From contig NC_067204.1 in NCBI RefSeq assembly GCF_026262505.1, forward strand, positions 17,028,165 through 17,092,164: a stretch of DNA of 64,000 bases, in the 5' to 3' direction. The position numbers and the translations under genes are program-made. Shown piece after piece: positions 40,135 to 49,504 of the stretch. This DNA comes from Trichomonas vaginalis G3 (Eukaryota > Parabasalia > Trichomonadida > Trichomonadidae). Every line of letters starts with the position of its first letter. Position 1 is the first letter of the stretch. A model generated the notes under the pieces. The model had not been told where the DNA came from. It did not search any database and saw only the letters and a program-made list of their open reading frames with translations.

Positions 40135-41045
40135 TATAAGCGTTTACATGAATTGTATGATGTATATTTGAAATCCTAAACAATTTCGTAGCTTCTATTT
40201 CTTCTGTCAGTACATCGAATGTTTTAACGATACCGAAAGTTTCTTTAATACTTCTTCTTGACGTCAGATAGAAGGAAATCGTCAGCAGTTGGATAGTTTT
40301 TTGTTCAGAATGCTAAACATGTTCATTTTATCTTCTGCTGGTTTCTCTACTTCTTTCTTTAAGTCAGCATAGTCGTTTCGCATACTTCTATCTCTTTGAC
40401 GGAGTAGTTATATTTCTCATTGCTGCTTACATTTTGAACATTGCGGGTTCATTTTTGCGTTATATTCTGAAACCTTACTGCTAAAACAACTAAGGCGTCA
40501 ATTGCTCTCTTTAACTCAAAAGTTGCGGGTCTTATTTGTTCATTCCATATCTTACCTCTTCTATCTTTATCTCTTATCTGCCATACACATTTTGCAACTA
40601 ACGAAACAAAGTTGTCGTAGGTCTTAAACTCCCCAGATTTGTATATGTCAGAGATGTTCTTATATACCATATCGCAATCTTTGTCCATGACTTTGTGGTT
40701 GCAATGAAATCCAAGAAACTCATAGTTAACCTTTCGTATGAACTTCTTTATTTCTACTGAGTCAGTTGCTTTGACTTCTATTTCATCGAATTCTGGAATA
40801 GTTAGTTTTTGTTGTTGGATTTCAGGTAGTTTGGGTAAATGGTCAATAATGTCCTGCATTTCATAAAGATACTGTTCATTTGTTTCATCTTTCGCACTAC
40901 AGTCTAAATTACTTGTTAAAAGTTCTTGCTTTATCTTCTGGATTTTTGTTTCGAAAGTATATGAAGAAGGAATGAAGCTTTTCATCTCTACTAACATTGA
41001 AGTTGGGTTCATGACTAAAGAGTTTGGTGCTGTTGTTGCTAACAT
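40135..41045 (-). pseudogene. Shared accessory protein (Cys-X2-Cys), element B copy
   Basis: Matches 15437-16402 of element D at near identity, from TTAPNSLVMNPTSMLVEMK to the end. The start region differs: here the protein begins MLATTAP behind TTTTTATTGTAAGAAC. Broken about three times. It points to exchange between the two lineages. Confidence 0.72.
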
Positions 41046-41111
41046 GTTCTTACAATAAAAATAAAAAAATATTTTTTTAAAAAAACCAACTTTATTTTTT
41101 ATTTCGGGAAA

Positions 41112-41180
41112 ATTCATGAGGTGAAAAAAGAGGTGAAAAAAGAGGTGAAATCTCACCTCTTCACCTAAAATATATTTTTG
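41112..41180. repeat. GGTGA/TCACC palindromic repeat
   Basis: Inverted-orientation copy: AGGTGAAAAAAGAGGTGAAA twice, then TCTCACCTCTTCACCTAAAA. It lies directly before the end of the KilA-N gene. Confidence 0.78.
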
Positions 41181-41198
41181 TCGAAAAAAATGGTTCAT

Positions 41199-41863
41199 TT
41201 ACTCACAATATTTTTGTACAAAACAACCCCAAGCTTTTAACCTCTCTTCTGCAGCTTCTAATGCTATCTTAGCGAGTTCATATTCTCTAAATTCTCTCTT
41301 TAAATCTTCTTGTTCCCATTGGTCTAGTTCGTATGGCGAGTCTCTATAACCAGAACATATCTCACGTTCATGTTCTATTTGTTTTTTTCATGCATTTTTC
41401 TAAACTTCTTCTTCGAACAAAGGTTTAGCTTTTCTACTGTATCTTCAAGTTCTTCTTCATCTAACTTCTCATGAACTTTCTTGTCTATGGAATCCAAAAT
41501 TTTTCCAACTGCTATAAATATTTTGGAGAAGCCCACATTGCTATATAGTTTACAAGTCTTGGGTCTACATACGTTCCTCTAACCTGTTTGATTTCATCAG
41601 GAATTCCTGCATGAACTGTGTATAAAAAAGCAACCCGCGGAATTCCGCGGGTTGGTATATTCTTCACAAAATGCCTCAAAATACTCTTCCCAGGACTTAT
41701 TTTCCAACAACCTTCTAAAGTCTTTCCTAAACTGCTGACACATCTTTGTTGCATTTATATAACCATCCTTGTCTCTACGTAAGACTTCAATACCGTTGTA
41801 AGTGCCTTTTGTGAATGTTTCGCCATTAGATTTGTTCGTGAACGTTTTTGCTTCGACTGTCAT
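41199..41863 (-). pseudogene. KilA-N domain protein, element B copy
   Basis: N-terminal KilA-N segment (GIEVLRRDKDGYINATKMCQ, then WEEYFEAFCEEY) and the second half (GTYVDPRLVNYIAMWASPKY), then a charged C-terminal region. Broken about three times. A perfect GC-rich palindrome (AACCCGCGGAATTCCGCGGGTT, 41632-41653) is placed just before the conserved second half, the same relative place as the palindrome in 17268-18095. Confidence 0.68.
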
Positions 41864-41942
41864 ACTGTTCTTACAATAAAAATAAAAAATATTTTTGGTG
41901 GGACGTCGGACATTCGTTTGTGGCTTAACCGTCGGACCACAA

Positions 41943-42277
41943 CGATAAAAATCTCTGCAACTAGCAGTACTTTTACTGACAGTAGCAGTACTTTTACTGA
42001 CAGTAGCAGTACTTTTTCTGACAGTAGCAGTACTTTTACTGACAGTAGCAGTACTTTTACTGACAGTAGCAGTACTTTATCGTCGAAAACCCTCTCAAAT
42101 TTTCCTTTTTACTGCAACTAGCAGTACTTTTACTGACAGTAGCAGTACTTTTACTGACAGTAGCAGTACTTTTTCTGACAGTAGCAGTACTTTTTCTGAC
42201 AGTAGCAGTACTTTTACTGACAGTAGCAGTACTTTTACTGACAGTAGCAGTACTGCTAGTAGCAGAGATTTTTATCG
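41943..42277. repeat. 335-bp tandem array with inverted ends
   Basis: About fourteen copies of a 21-bp unit (AGTAGCAGTACTTTTACTGAC) in two blocks of about seven, parted by 45 bp of other sequence. The whole is framed by 16-bp inverted ends: CGATAAAAATCTCTGC (41943-41958) and GCAGAGATTTTTATCG (42262-42277). It could be a small non-autonomous element or a protein-binding array. Confidence 0.85.
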
Positions 42278-42383
42278 TCCAACTTTACAAATGTAAACTC
42301 CTATCGTTCTATTTTCTTCACTAGGGTCTAACACCAAAGTAACCTATGTACATGAAATTTCACTGCATAAAAGGAAAAAAACC

Positions 42384-42458
42384 TGGGCGAATCGGGATTT
42401 GAACCGAGGTCTTCGACGCCTTTAACGAGGTAGCCCATACCACTGAGCTATGAGCCGC
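42384..42458 (-). tRNA. tRNA-like sequence, cloverleaf imperfect
   Basis: On the minus strand 75 bases start GCGGCTCATAGCTCAGTGG and end GGTTCAAATCC...GCCCA. The A-box (TAGCTCAGTGG) and B-box (GGTTCAAATCC) match the RNA polymerase III consensus well, and the D-arm folds. The anticodon stem and T-stem pair poorly and the acceptor stem has a mismatch, so no anticodon can be named. It is either a decayed tRNA or a tRNA-like element. Confidence 0.4.
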
Positions 42459-42579
42459 TTGCATATTTTTAAGTAAAATATAGTATATTTGTCATACAGT
42501 GAAGGATGACCAAACTTAAAAAAAATAAAGTTAGTTTTATTTTTTTCTATCTTAAGGAAATTCATGAAAATTCACCTGT

Positions 42580-42797
42580 TGAATTTTGTATAAAAAGTAA
42601 CCCGCTGTTTTCCGCGGGTTGGTATATTCTTCACAAAATGCTTGTTTTGAGGTCGAGCCACTTTTGGCTCCACCTCTTTTTTCAACCAAAACTCATTTTT
42701 GTCGAATTCAGCACAAATTTCATGAAAATTCATGAGGGTGAAAAAACAGGTGAAAAAAGAGGTGAAATCTCACCTCTTCACCTAAAATATATTTTTC
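42580..42797. repeat. Repeat block: palindrome copy plus GGTGA/TCACC repeat
   Basis: 42585-42645 repeats the segment of the KilA-N gene around 41613-41680 (TGTATAAAAA, palindrome, GGTTGGTATATTCTTCAC), with an imperfect palindrome. 42724-42797 is an inverted-orientation GGTGA/TCACC copy directly before the end of the next gene. Confidence 0.7.
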
Positions 42798-43656
42798 AAT
42801 ACTTTTTCAGCACTTCTCCGTAGTTATATATGAAAGACAATTCGAGATAAAAGTCGTAGTACAATGGAACAATATGTTGCACACCATTTGTTGTGAACCA
42901 AACTTGAAAGTCAGAGAAACTGTTACTAGGTGGTTCGTAGAATTTAGAAGCAAAGTCATAAAAGTCCTTACCAATACAAAGAAAACTATTGTTGCTTGAA
43001 CTGAAACTTGCATGACACATAACATTTTGAGGGTCGAACACGTTTCTATAAACTGTCAAATCTGTTGGTGGGCGTATAAACCAGAACGGACCGTCAGGTG
43101 GTAATGGTTCGTTCTGGTTTAGTAACCGAAGAAATTGTGCCCAAGAACGTTTGTCTACTTGCCAAAATAAAAACTGTGTATCTCTTGGAGGGTTATTTTC
43201 AATCCTTTGAAATGAAACTGTGGAGTTCATCTTGTCATATTCTAGTTTCAGATAGTATGTTCCATTTAGTAAAGAGTCGTATTTTTCTTGAAATTCCCAA
43301 TAATATTTGTTTATTTGAGTTTGAAAGTCATTTAGAGTCTTCTCAAGACTTTCGTCTGAACGAACCGTAAAGATTCTCATTTCGTCAAATTTGTCTAGTA
43401 GACCGTCAGAACCTCTATACTGACCGTGAAAATATACTGCAAACATAAACGCGTTAGTTCTTTTTGAAAACAAAACTCTTCTAAATCCTATTGCCTTTGC
43501 ATCTGAAGGACTTTGAAGCCAACGAATTGGAAAGTCAAAGCGGTAGGAGCCGGATGAAATTTCTTCATCTGATATAGTCCTACCGGCATTTGTGAAGATA
43601 TAGTCTAACGGTTTTGTATCTGCTACTTTTGTTCTTTGTTTTTCAACCTGAAACAT
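42796..43656 (-). CDS. VWFTT-family element protein (286 aa)
   Basis: A whole 286-residue protein with FRFDFPIRWLQSPSDAKAIG-type start, YYLKLEYDKMNSTVSFQRIE in the middle and SFSDFQVWFTTNGVQHIVPL at the end. It is a diverged paralogue of 47874-48721 in the same element. Both are beta-rich and look like virion surface or capsid-associated proteins. I recognise no named family. The ATG follows TTTTTACATATATTAA. Confidence 0.68.
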   Translation of the reverse strand: MFQVEKQRTKVADTKPLDYIFTNAGRTISDEEISSGSYRFDFPIRWLQSPSDAKAIGFRRVLFSKRTNAFMFAVYFHGQYRGSDGLLDKFDEMRIFTVRSDESLEKTLNDFQTQINKYYWEFQEKYDSLLNGTYYLKLEYDKMNSTVSFQRIENNPPRDTQFLFWQVDKRSWAQFLRLLNQNEPLPPDGPFWFIRPPTDLTVYRNVFDPQNVMCHASFSSSNNSFLCIGKDFYDFASKFYEPPSNSFSDFQVWFTTNGVQHIVPLYYDFYLELSFIYNYGEVLKKY

Positions 43657-43693
43657 TTAATATATGTAAAAATATACTGTTTTAAAAAATGTT

Positions 43694-44278
43694 TTAAAAT
43701 GGTATGCCATATAGCTTCTTGAATTTGTTGAGAAATATATGAACGTGTTTTCCATCTGTATCTCTAGTGTTTACATAAGCATAGCCCGCCTTAGTAAAAC
43801 ATACTTGTAATTTTCTATAGTTTACGCCGGTATAAAGGTAGAAAGAGTCCTGTTCTTCGCTATAGTAGTAAAACTCAAACGTATGCTTACCATAGTCTGT
43901 AATTTCAATTGCTTCATCTTCTAGTTCGTCGACAAATTCGAATACAATATCTCTAAATTTGCCTATGTTCTTACTGTTTTCAGAACAAGTGACCCAGCGT
44001 AAGTTTTCAAGTCTATTGTCGTTTCTTATATGGTTTATGTGGTCTACAAAAGGTAGATTGTTAGGATTCGGTATAAAATGAGTTGCAATGACAACATGTT
44101 TAAAATAGTGTTTTCCACCAATCCTCATCCTAGCATATCCGTCATTTTGCTCCCATTCGCTTAAAACTCTTTTTGTCTTTTTGTTTCTGACTTCAAATGA
44201 CTCACAACAGTGAATTTCATATTTCTCATCTAACAAACAAGTTTCCCAACGGTCTTCTCCAACAAACTCAGCGTACAT
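43694..44278 (-). CDS. HNH endonuclease (NUMOD4-HNH homing type)
   Basis: About 194 residues from the ATG at 44278, behind TTTTTATTTTTATAAAA. The segment FVDHINHIRNDNRLENLRWV is a classic HNH_3 core, and the upstream WETCLLDEKYEIHCCESFEV region fits a NUMOD4-like part. Such free-standing nucleases cut DNA and promote their own spread in phages and protist viruses. The C-terminal 90 residues are not recognised. The frame is whole. Confidence 0.82.
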   Translation of the reverse strand: MYAEFVGEDRWETCLLDEKYEIHCCESFEVRNKKTKRVLSEWEQNDGYARMRIGGKHYFKHVVIATHFIPNPNNLPFVDHINHIRNDNRLENLRWVTCSENSKNIGKFRDIVFEFVDELEDEAIEITDYGKHTFEFYYYSEEQDSFYLYTGVNYRKLQVCFTKAGYAYVNTRDTDGKHVHIFLNKFKKLYGIPF

Positions 44279-44325
44279 TTTTATAAAAATAAAAAAATAT
44301 ATTTTTTGAAAAAATGTTTTTTCCT

Positions 44326-44910
44326 TTACTTTACGTAACCACCCGCTGCCAAAAGTCTTTGACGCCAACCCATACCAGCTAATGAAGGTTGGCTTGGTTT
44401 AGTCTGGAGACTAAACTTTGGTTTTGGTTTATCTTCAGTTTTTGGTTTTTCTTCTTCTATCGGTTTTTCGTCACTTTTCGGTTCCTCTGACTTTACCTCA
44501 CTTGCAGGTATGGTTGTGTCGTCAACATCTTCGTAAATATCATATGCCATCTGTTTTTGTTTTCCTTTCAACTTTTTGTGTTTGTTGTAAAGTTTAGAAT
44601 ATTTCGACTCTAAGTCAATGAGATGTTCTATAATGAACTGTTCGTCGGTAAAATATACCTTCCCATCTGTTGTCTCTTTAACTCCTTCAGACTTCAATAT
44701 TTTATTTGTGAGAGTCTGTTTCTTTTTTGAGATACTAGCCGTTCCATTTCTATGAAAAGTGACTTTATAGTTAGGGTTTGCATTTCCAGACCTGGCACCT
44801 TCTATTATTGAATTTTTCTCTTCATCGGTAAGTTCTTTGACAGGTTTTGACAATGGTTCTGAACTTTTTGTTTGTGGTGTCAAATCTACCGTTTCAACTT
44901 CTTCGGTCAT
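44326..44910 (-). CDS. Acidic, low-complexity element protein (194 aa)
   Basis: Asp/Glu/Lys/Pro-rich ends and a more ordered centre (NYKVTFHRNGTASISKKKQT, then FIIEHLIDLESKYSKLYNKH) that looks helical. It ends MGWRQRLLAAGGYVK. The Lys/Pro/Glu repeats suggest a disordered linker. Upstream motif TTTTTTACTGAGATGAA. Possibly a scaffold or minor virion protein by neighbourhood. Confidence 0.55.
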   Translation of the reverse strand: MTEEVETVDLTPQTKSSEPLSKPVKELTDEEKNSIIEGARSGNANPNYKVTFHRNGTASISKKKQTLTNKILKSEGVKETTDGKVYFTDEQFIIEHLIDLESKYSKLYNKHKKLKGKQKQMAYDIYEDVDDTTIPASEVKSEEPKSDEKPIEEEKPKTEDKPKPKFSLQTKPSQPSLAGMGWRQRLLAAGGYVK

Positions 44911-44934
44911 TTCATCTCAGTAAAAAATTTTAGT

Positions 44935-45084
44935 TTGGTTTGTTTTCAACTGGTTGTTTAGGTTTTTTAAGTCGGTCTAAAACTTCCTGAGGTATAGGAA
45001 GAACTTGACAAACACGTGGTTGTGTAACTGCTGGAAGTCGACAAATCCATTTGAACCCATTTGTCTCAATGCTGTATTGTTCAT
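44935..45084 (-). pseudogene. Short remnant gene
   Basis: About 50 codons of coding-like sequence (VCQVLPIPQEVLDRLKKPKQ near the end) without a clear start in frame. It repeats the TTTTTTACTGAGATGAAATG upstream word of its neighbour. Function unknown. Confidence 0.35.
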
Positions 45085-45103
45085 TTCATCTCAGTAAAAA
45101 ACT

Positions 45104-45505
45104 TTACATTCCCCACGTTTGAGGCGGTTGCGGTTGGTTGTTGTTTACCCACTGTTGTGCATGGTTATATCCTCTGTTAAAGAATCTTTCACCTTGGTCC
45201 ATGTAGTGCCCTGCTTGGTTATAGTAGTCATTTGCTTTGTTATAGTAGTTTCCTGCTTGTCTTCCTACATTGTCCATCCATCCTTGAACTTTTCCTCTTG
45301 TTTCAGGATTTGGAATAAGATTTGCTGCATCTCGTGCTACATCCCAACCTTTCTGTACAGTTTGTATAATAGGTTGTGCTTTCTCTTTAAGTATACCTAA
45401 TGTACTCAAAATCTTCCTTCCAACTCCAAATACACCTCTGGCTATTGTTCCCACTGCGGGCAAAAATCTGGATGCAACTCCTGCTAATGCGCCAAATAAA
45501 CCCAT
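45104..45505 (-). CDS. Small amphipathic virion-type protein (133 aa)
   Basis: Starts MGLFGALAGVASRFLPAVGT, a hydrophobic, glycine-rich helix, then a middle region with repeated YYNKANDYYNQAGHYMDQ units and a Pro/Gln tail. Composition resembles membrane-active minor capsid proteins such as adenovirus pVI. Divergent from the integrase gene by 17 bases, which share a promoter-like spacer. Confidence 0.55.
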   Translation of the reverse strand: MGLFGALAGVASRFLPAVGTIARGVFGVGRKILSTLGILKEKAQPIIQTVQKGWDVARDAANLIPNPETRGKVQGWMDNVGRQAGNYYNKANDYYNQAGHYMDQGERFFNRGYNHAQQWVNNNQPQPPQTWGM

Positions 45506-45522
45506 TTCTTACAGGGTAAAAA
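45506..45522. promoter_or_regulatory. Bidirectional 17-bp spacer
   Basis: TTCTTACAGGGTAAAAA separates the start codons at 45505 (minus) and 45523 (plus). On the minus strand it reads TTTTTACCCTGTAAGAA, giving the TTTTTAC element. Promoter role inferred. Confidence 0.45.
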
Positions 45523-46481
45523 ATGACGAATCCAAACAAGGACCCCTATGTTTCTAAGGCAACAAAGAAAGCACTCATGATAAAAATCTTTAGTTCAACA
45601 CCAAATGCTTGGTTTATGGATATCTTGGAAAACATTCCGAGGTATAGAGAAGATGGACCACCATACTGGTTAATATTTGTCGGTCAAAACACAAGATACT
45701 GTGAAGCCATACCATTACAGTCCAAAAATATTTTAGATGTGAAAACTGCTTTGACAATATTCGTTGACAAATACCATCCAACAAAACTGACATCTGACTG
45801 TGAAAGTTCTTTCAAATCAGACGATATTAAAAACTATCTGCGTTCAAAAAATGTAAACCAATATTTCATTGTCGACCAAAACCATTCTGCTCTTGGTGTC
45901 ATTGACAGTTGTATAAAAATCTTAAGAGACTTAAATCAACCACAAGGTGGTGAAGTAAATGAAATGTCATATGACGACAAATACAGACATTTCTCCATGG
46001 CAAAGATGAGACAAGTTTTAAATATTTACAATAGCCGTAAACAAAAAGGTTTGGGAAACCACTCCCCGAAGAAATGAAAAACAACCCCGACTTAGAGAAA
46101 GACTATATATTTAATAATTTAGTCAAAAGAGACAAACAAGAAAGAATGCCAGGCTTCAAACTTAAGAAAGGTGACAAAGTAAAAATAGAAATACCTAAAC
46201 GCGACCCATATGAAAATACTATTGACTATGACAACAATGGGAACTCGACAGGTACTCACATTCGTGTTCGTAAAAATAGAAGAAAGTATACAAGAGAATA
46301 TTATGAAGTTTTAGGCAAACATGGCAAAATGTACAGACTGCAAGCAGAAGATAAAACTACTATTGTCAGACCTCGTTTCAAACTTGTTAAAGTTCAAGGT
46401 GGTATACTTTCAAAGACAGTTCCTAACAAATATAAGACAACTCCTGACGAATATGCTAAAGAAGTTGAAAATGACGACTAA
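45523..46481 (+). pseudogene. RVE integrase, element B
   Basis: About 315 codons. The core region shows IFVGQNTRYCEAIPL, LTSDCESSFKSDD and SALGVIDSCIKILRDLN, followed by a basic C-terminal part with a chromo-like segment. Only distantly similar to the integrase of element D. Broken about once. Confidence 0.78.
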
Positions 46482-47857
46482 GCAATTCTATACCATGCAC
46501 AAACTGTCATGTAAGGTGGCATGTATTTTTTACCTAGTCCTGTAGATGTTGTTGTAAAAGTATGTTGGTGGTTTCCAGTTGTATCTGTCCACATTCCATT
46601 CCAGTCTACTGGGTCGTTTGGAAAATGAGATCTTGACATAACTTGAATTTGCATTGAAGTCTGAGAAACAGTGTTATATCCTTGTTTGCAAACCCTATGA
46701 CTATGGTTTCCATTAGAACTTGTTGTACCAGAATGACTATGTGGTGGCAAGTTGTCGACAGATATCGTTTTACTTCCACCTGTTTTCTTTGGAGTGTGTG
46801 CACAATACAAAAAACTTTCGAGTATTTGAGTCCAAGTTCCAAAACCAAGTACTACTTCTGGTCTGGTAGAGTTCATTGACGTATAAATAGAACCTATAGG
46901 ATATACTGTTTGAAGTATTTCTGTCTTTAACGTTTGAAGCTCTGTTTTGTCAGCTTTTTTATCATATAAATCTTGAGCAGTGAATTTAACTTTGTTTTCA
47001 TCCTCCATGACATAGACATTTCTACATCTAATGTCTTCATCCGATGTTAAACCTTGTGGAAAGTTAGGAGGTTTCCAATTTAATACATCCCCACCAGTTT
47101 CTTCAACCGTTCCTTCAATATTTTCTATACCAACAGTTCTGAAGAAATCGTGTGTATGTCCAACGTCACTTTTCCTGTTTAAGGTTTCTTGTAAGTTTGT
47201 AATATTTGCAATGGTATGTGTATGTCCAACGTCACTTTTCCTGTTTAAGGTTTCTTGTAAGTTTGTAATATCAGATATAGAATGTGTATGGTTCTTGTCG
47301 GCTTTAAGGTCTAAACACCCTGAAACCCATCCTGTATCGGCTTTAGCTTTTAAAATCTTTGTTGTCCGTTCATGGTACCATTCAACCCTTTCTTTAATTT
47401 CATTGTCTTTTTCATCCACATATTCCTTATCTGCCTTCTTCACTAACGCACTAGTCACACATGCTAACTCATCGTCAACATATGTTTTATCTGCTTTCTT
47501 TTCAACATCCTCTTTCGTTGCATAAGCTTTGTTAGCTCTTTCTTCTTCTTTTGCTATTGCATCGTCTACATACTCTTTGTCAGCTTTGTTGTCAACATCT
47601 GCTTTCAAAAGAAGTTCATCTATAGGTTTCTCGTTTAAAGTTCCTTTTGTTGGATTTATACAAACAGTATGGTTCTTACTGTCTTGAAATAGAAACTCGT
47701 CTGTCAATGGGTTTAATGTCAGTTTTAAGTTTCCTTCTTTCAATGACTCAGATATCTTAGAATAGTTTGAAAAGTTTGTTGTGTTTTATTTAGAGCTTGT
47801 ATAATGAGTTGTCGTTGTGTTTTATTTCTCTCATAGACGCTGTTTCATTTGACATTT
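46478..47857 (-). pseudogene. Phage-type fibre protein with gp10/tail-collar-like tip, element B
   Basis: About 450 codons. Coiled-coil-like repeats (KADKEYVDDAIAKEEERANK), then KADKNHTHSISDITNLQETL and KSDVGHTHTIANITNLQETL units, and a tip with TVYPIGSIYTSMNSTRPEVV, LPPHSHSG, GNHSHR, GNHQHT and YMPPYMTVCAWYRIA. The tip is homologous to that of 10668-13925; a segment of about 55 residues (VGIEIEGTVE-type) is also shared. Broken about once near the start. Probable attachment spike. Confidence 0.75.
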
Positions 47858-47873
47858 TTATTCTAGATAAAAT
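47858..47873. promoter_or_regulatory. Bidirectional 16-bp spacer
   Basis: TTTATTCTAGATAAAAT lies between the fibre start (47857, minus) and the gene at 47874 (plus). T-tract/TAAA layout as in the other divergent spacers. Confidence 0.45.
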
Positions 47874-48721
47874 ATGCTTCCAATAGAAAAGAAAATTCAA
47901 GAGTTGCTACAACTAAACCATTAGATGAACTTTTTACTAATGTCGGTCAAAAGTTTGAGACAGAGACCGTAAAGCATGAAGGCTATCGTTTTGACTACCC
48001 ATTAAGATGGCTAAGAGACCCATCTGTCACAAAAGCTATTGGCTTTCGTAGAATGAAGTTTGTGTCTGTAGAAGATAAAAGTTTTCCATTTATTGTAAGG
48101 TTTCATATAGATTATATATCTGAAGGGAAACGAAAAATGTGGGAAGAAATTGAGCTAATACAAGTTGACCTTTCATCTTCTCTACAGACTGCGTTAAAAA
48201 ATATAGAAGATAAAATAAATTCATGTTATGCAAAATATGCTGATGAATATGCAAATACCGAGAGCACACTTTATGTGAGAATTGTATATGACAAACAAAA
48301 TTCACAAGTGTCATTTCAAATCTACGAAGACAATCCAAAGAAAGACGAACAAATATATACAGAATTCACTGCAATGTCATGGTATTATTTGCAAAGAATG
48401 TTAAATCAGAAAGTCGAACTTCCTTTAGCAAATATTTACAGTCGATATGCAAGAGATGAACCATATTTATTTAAAGATGTTTTCGACCCAGCTGCTATTA
48501 TTGTTCATGCTTCATTTTCTGGCGCCCAAAACTCTTTCTTATGCTTGGCAAATGACTTTTACGAAAAACCTACAAAGTTATACGAACCACCAAGTGGAAG
48601 TATTTCAGACTTTCAAGTATGGTTTACTACAGATGGAAGAAAAAGAATAATTCCATTATACCATGCGTTTTACTTAGAACTTAGTTTCATATACAACTAC
48701 TATCGAACGGTAAAAATATAA
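47874..48721 (+). pseudogene. VWFTT-family element protein, second paralogue
   Basis: About 280 codons, beta-rich, ending SISDFQVWFTTDGRKR then FYLELSFIYNYYRTVKI. Paralogue of 42796-43656. Broken about once near its start. Its last 141 bases equal 27474-27614 of element C. Confidence 0.65.
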
Positions 48722-48725
48722 TTTT

Positions 48726-48968
48726 TTAATACGGTTGAGGTGTTGGATTTGGTTGCCAACTTGACTGTGGTGCAGGTTCAGGCTGTTGTATAACAGGAGC
48801 TTGTTCTTCTGGTTCAGGGTCTTTAGGTATAATACCAACGAACTGACCTACCCTTTTACCAATATTTTTGACTCCGTTCCAAATTCCTCTTCCTACGGTT
48901 TTTATTCCATTCCATATACCTCTTCCGACATTTCGAAAGAAGTTTCCTATCTTACTGAAGAAACCCAT
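48726..48968 (-). CDS. Small amphipathic virion-type protein (80 aa), element B copy
   Basis: Predicted protein identical to 27619-27861, with a few silent differences. Convergent with the VWFTT gene, 4 bases apart. Confidence 0.6.
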   Translation of the reverse strand: MGFFSKIGNFFRNVGRGIWNGIKTVGRGIWNGVKNIGKRVGQFVGIIPKDPEPEEQAPVIQQPEPAPQSSWQPNPTPQPY

Positions 48969-48986
48969 TTTACTATATGTAAAAAT

Positions 48987-49349
48987 CTAATGTCCGCCTA
49001 GTCTCTTACGTTTCCTGTTGAGTTCCATAGCATTCTTTAACTGGAGCTCATACATTCTGTTTCTCCTCTGGTAGAAAACATACTCTGGGTCAACTCCTGT
49101 GTTCGCGTCATCTGCATAGAGTTGTTTATATCCCACTTCAGGGTTTGTATAAAACTCTTTCCATCTCATATTTGCATACCATGGTGGCAAACCTAACGCA
49201 GCGTCATTTGACATGGCAGTTTGCATTTGTACATCTGTTGGCACTTGACCATAGTTTGCCATTGCAGTTTGTATTCTAACTTCATTTGGAATATTCTCTG
49301 GGTTTGGTTGTCCAGGTTGCTGTGCATTCGCTAAGTTCTGTGCGTCCAT
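48987..49349 (-). CDS. Conserved element protein (120 aa), element B copy
   Basis: Predicted protein identical to 27880-28242 despite silent base differences, which suggests that the frame was under selection until recently. The ATG follows TTTTTATCTAATATTAA. Confidence 0.65.
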   Translation of the reverse strand: MDAQNLANAQQPGQPNPENIPNEVRIQTAMANYGQVPTDVQMQTAMSNDAALGLPPWYANMRWKEFYTNPEVGYKQLYADDANTGVDPEYVFYQRRNRMYELQLKNAMELNRKRKRLGGH

Positions 49350-49372
49350 TTAATATTAGATAAAAATATCTC

Positions 49373-49504
49373 TTACGAGTACATATACTGAACATTTGCA
49401 GGCATTGGTTCATCTTCATATTCTCTATATCTTTCTGCCACGTCAAATAAATAAATGACACAATGGAAAAAACCTAAAACAAGTAGTCCTATTTCAAACC
49501 ACAT
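49373..49504 (-). CDS. 43-residue single-span membrane peptide, element B copy
   Basis: MWFEIGLLVLGFFHCVIYLF hydrophobic span, then an acidic tail. One residue differs from 28266-28397. Overlaps the methyltransferase 3' end by 16 bases. Confidence 0.55.
   Translation of the reverse strand: MWFEIGLLVLGFFHCVIYLFDVAERYREYEDEPMPANVQYMYS

Noticed and set aside
41918-42121. Ser/Thr-rich frame (SSTFTDSSS repeats)
   Set aside because: It is only the translation of the 21-bp tandem array, with no start context and no conserved extension.
42384-42458. Functional tRNA with a named anticodon
   Set aside because: The anticodon and T stems do not pair well enough in any register I tried; kept only as a tRNA-like sequence.
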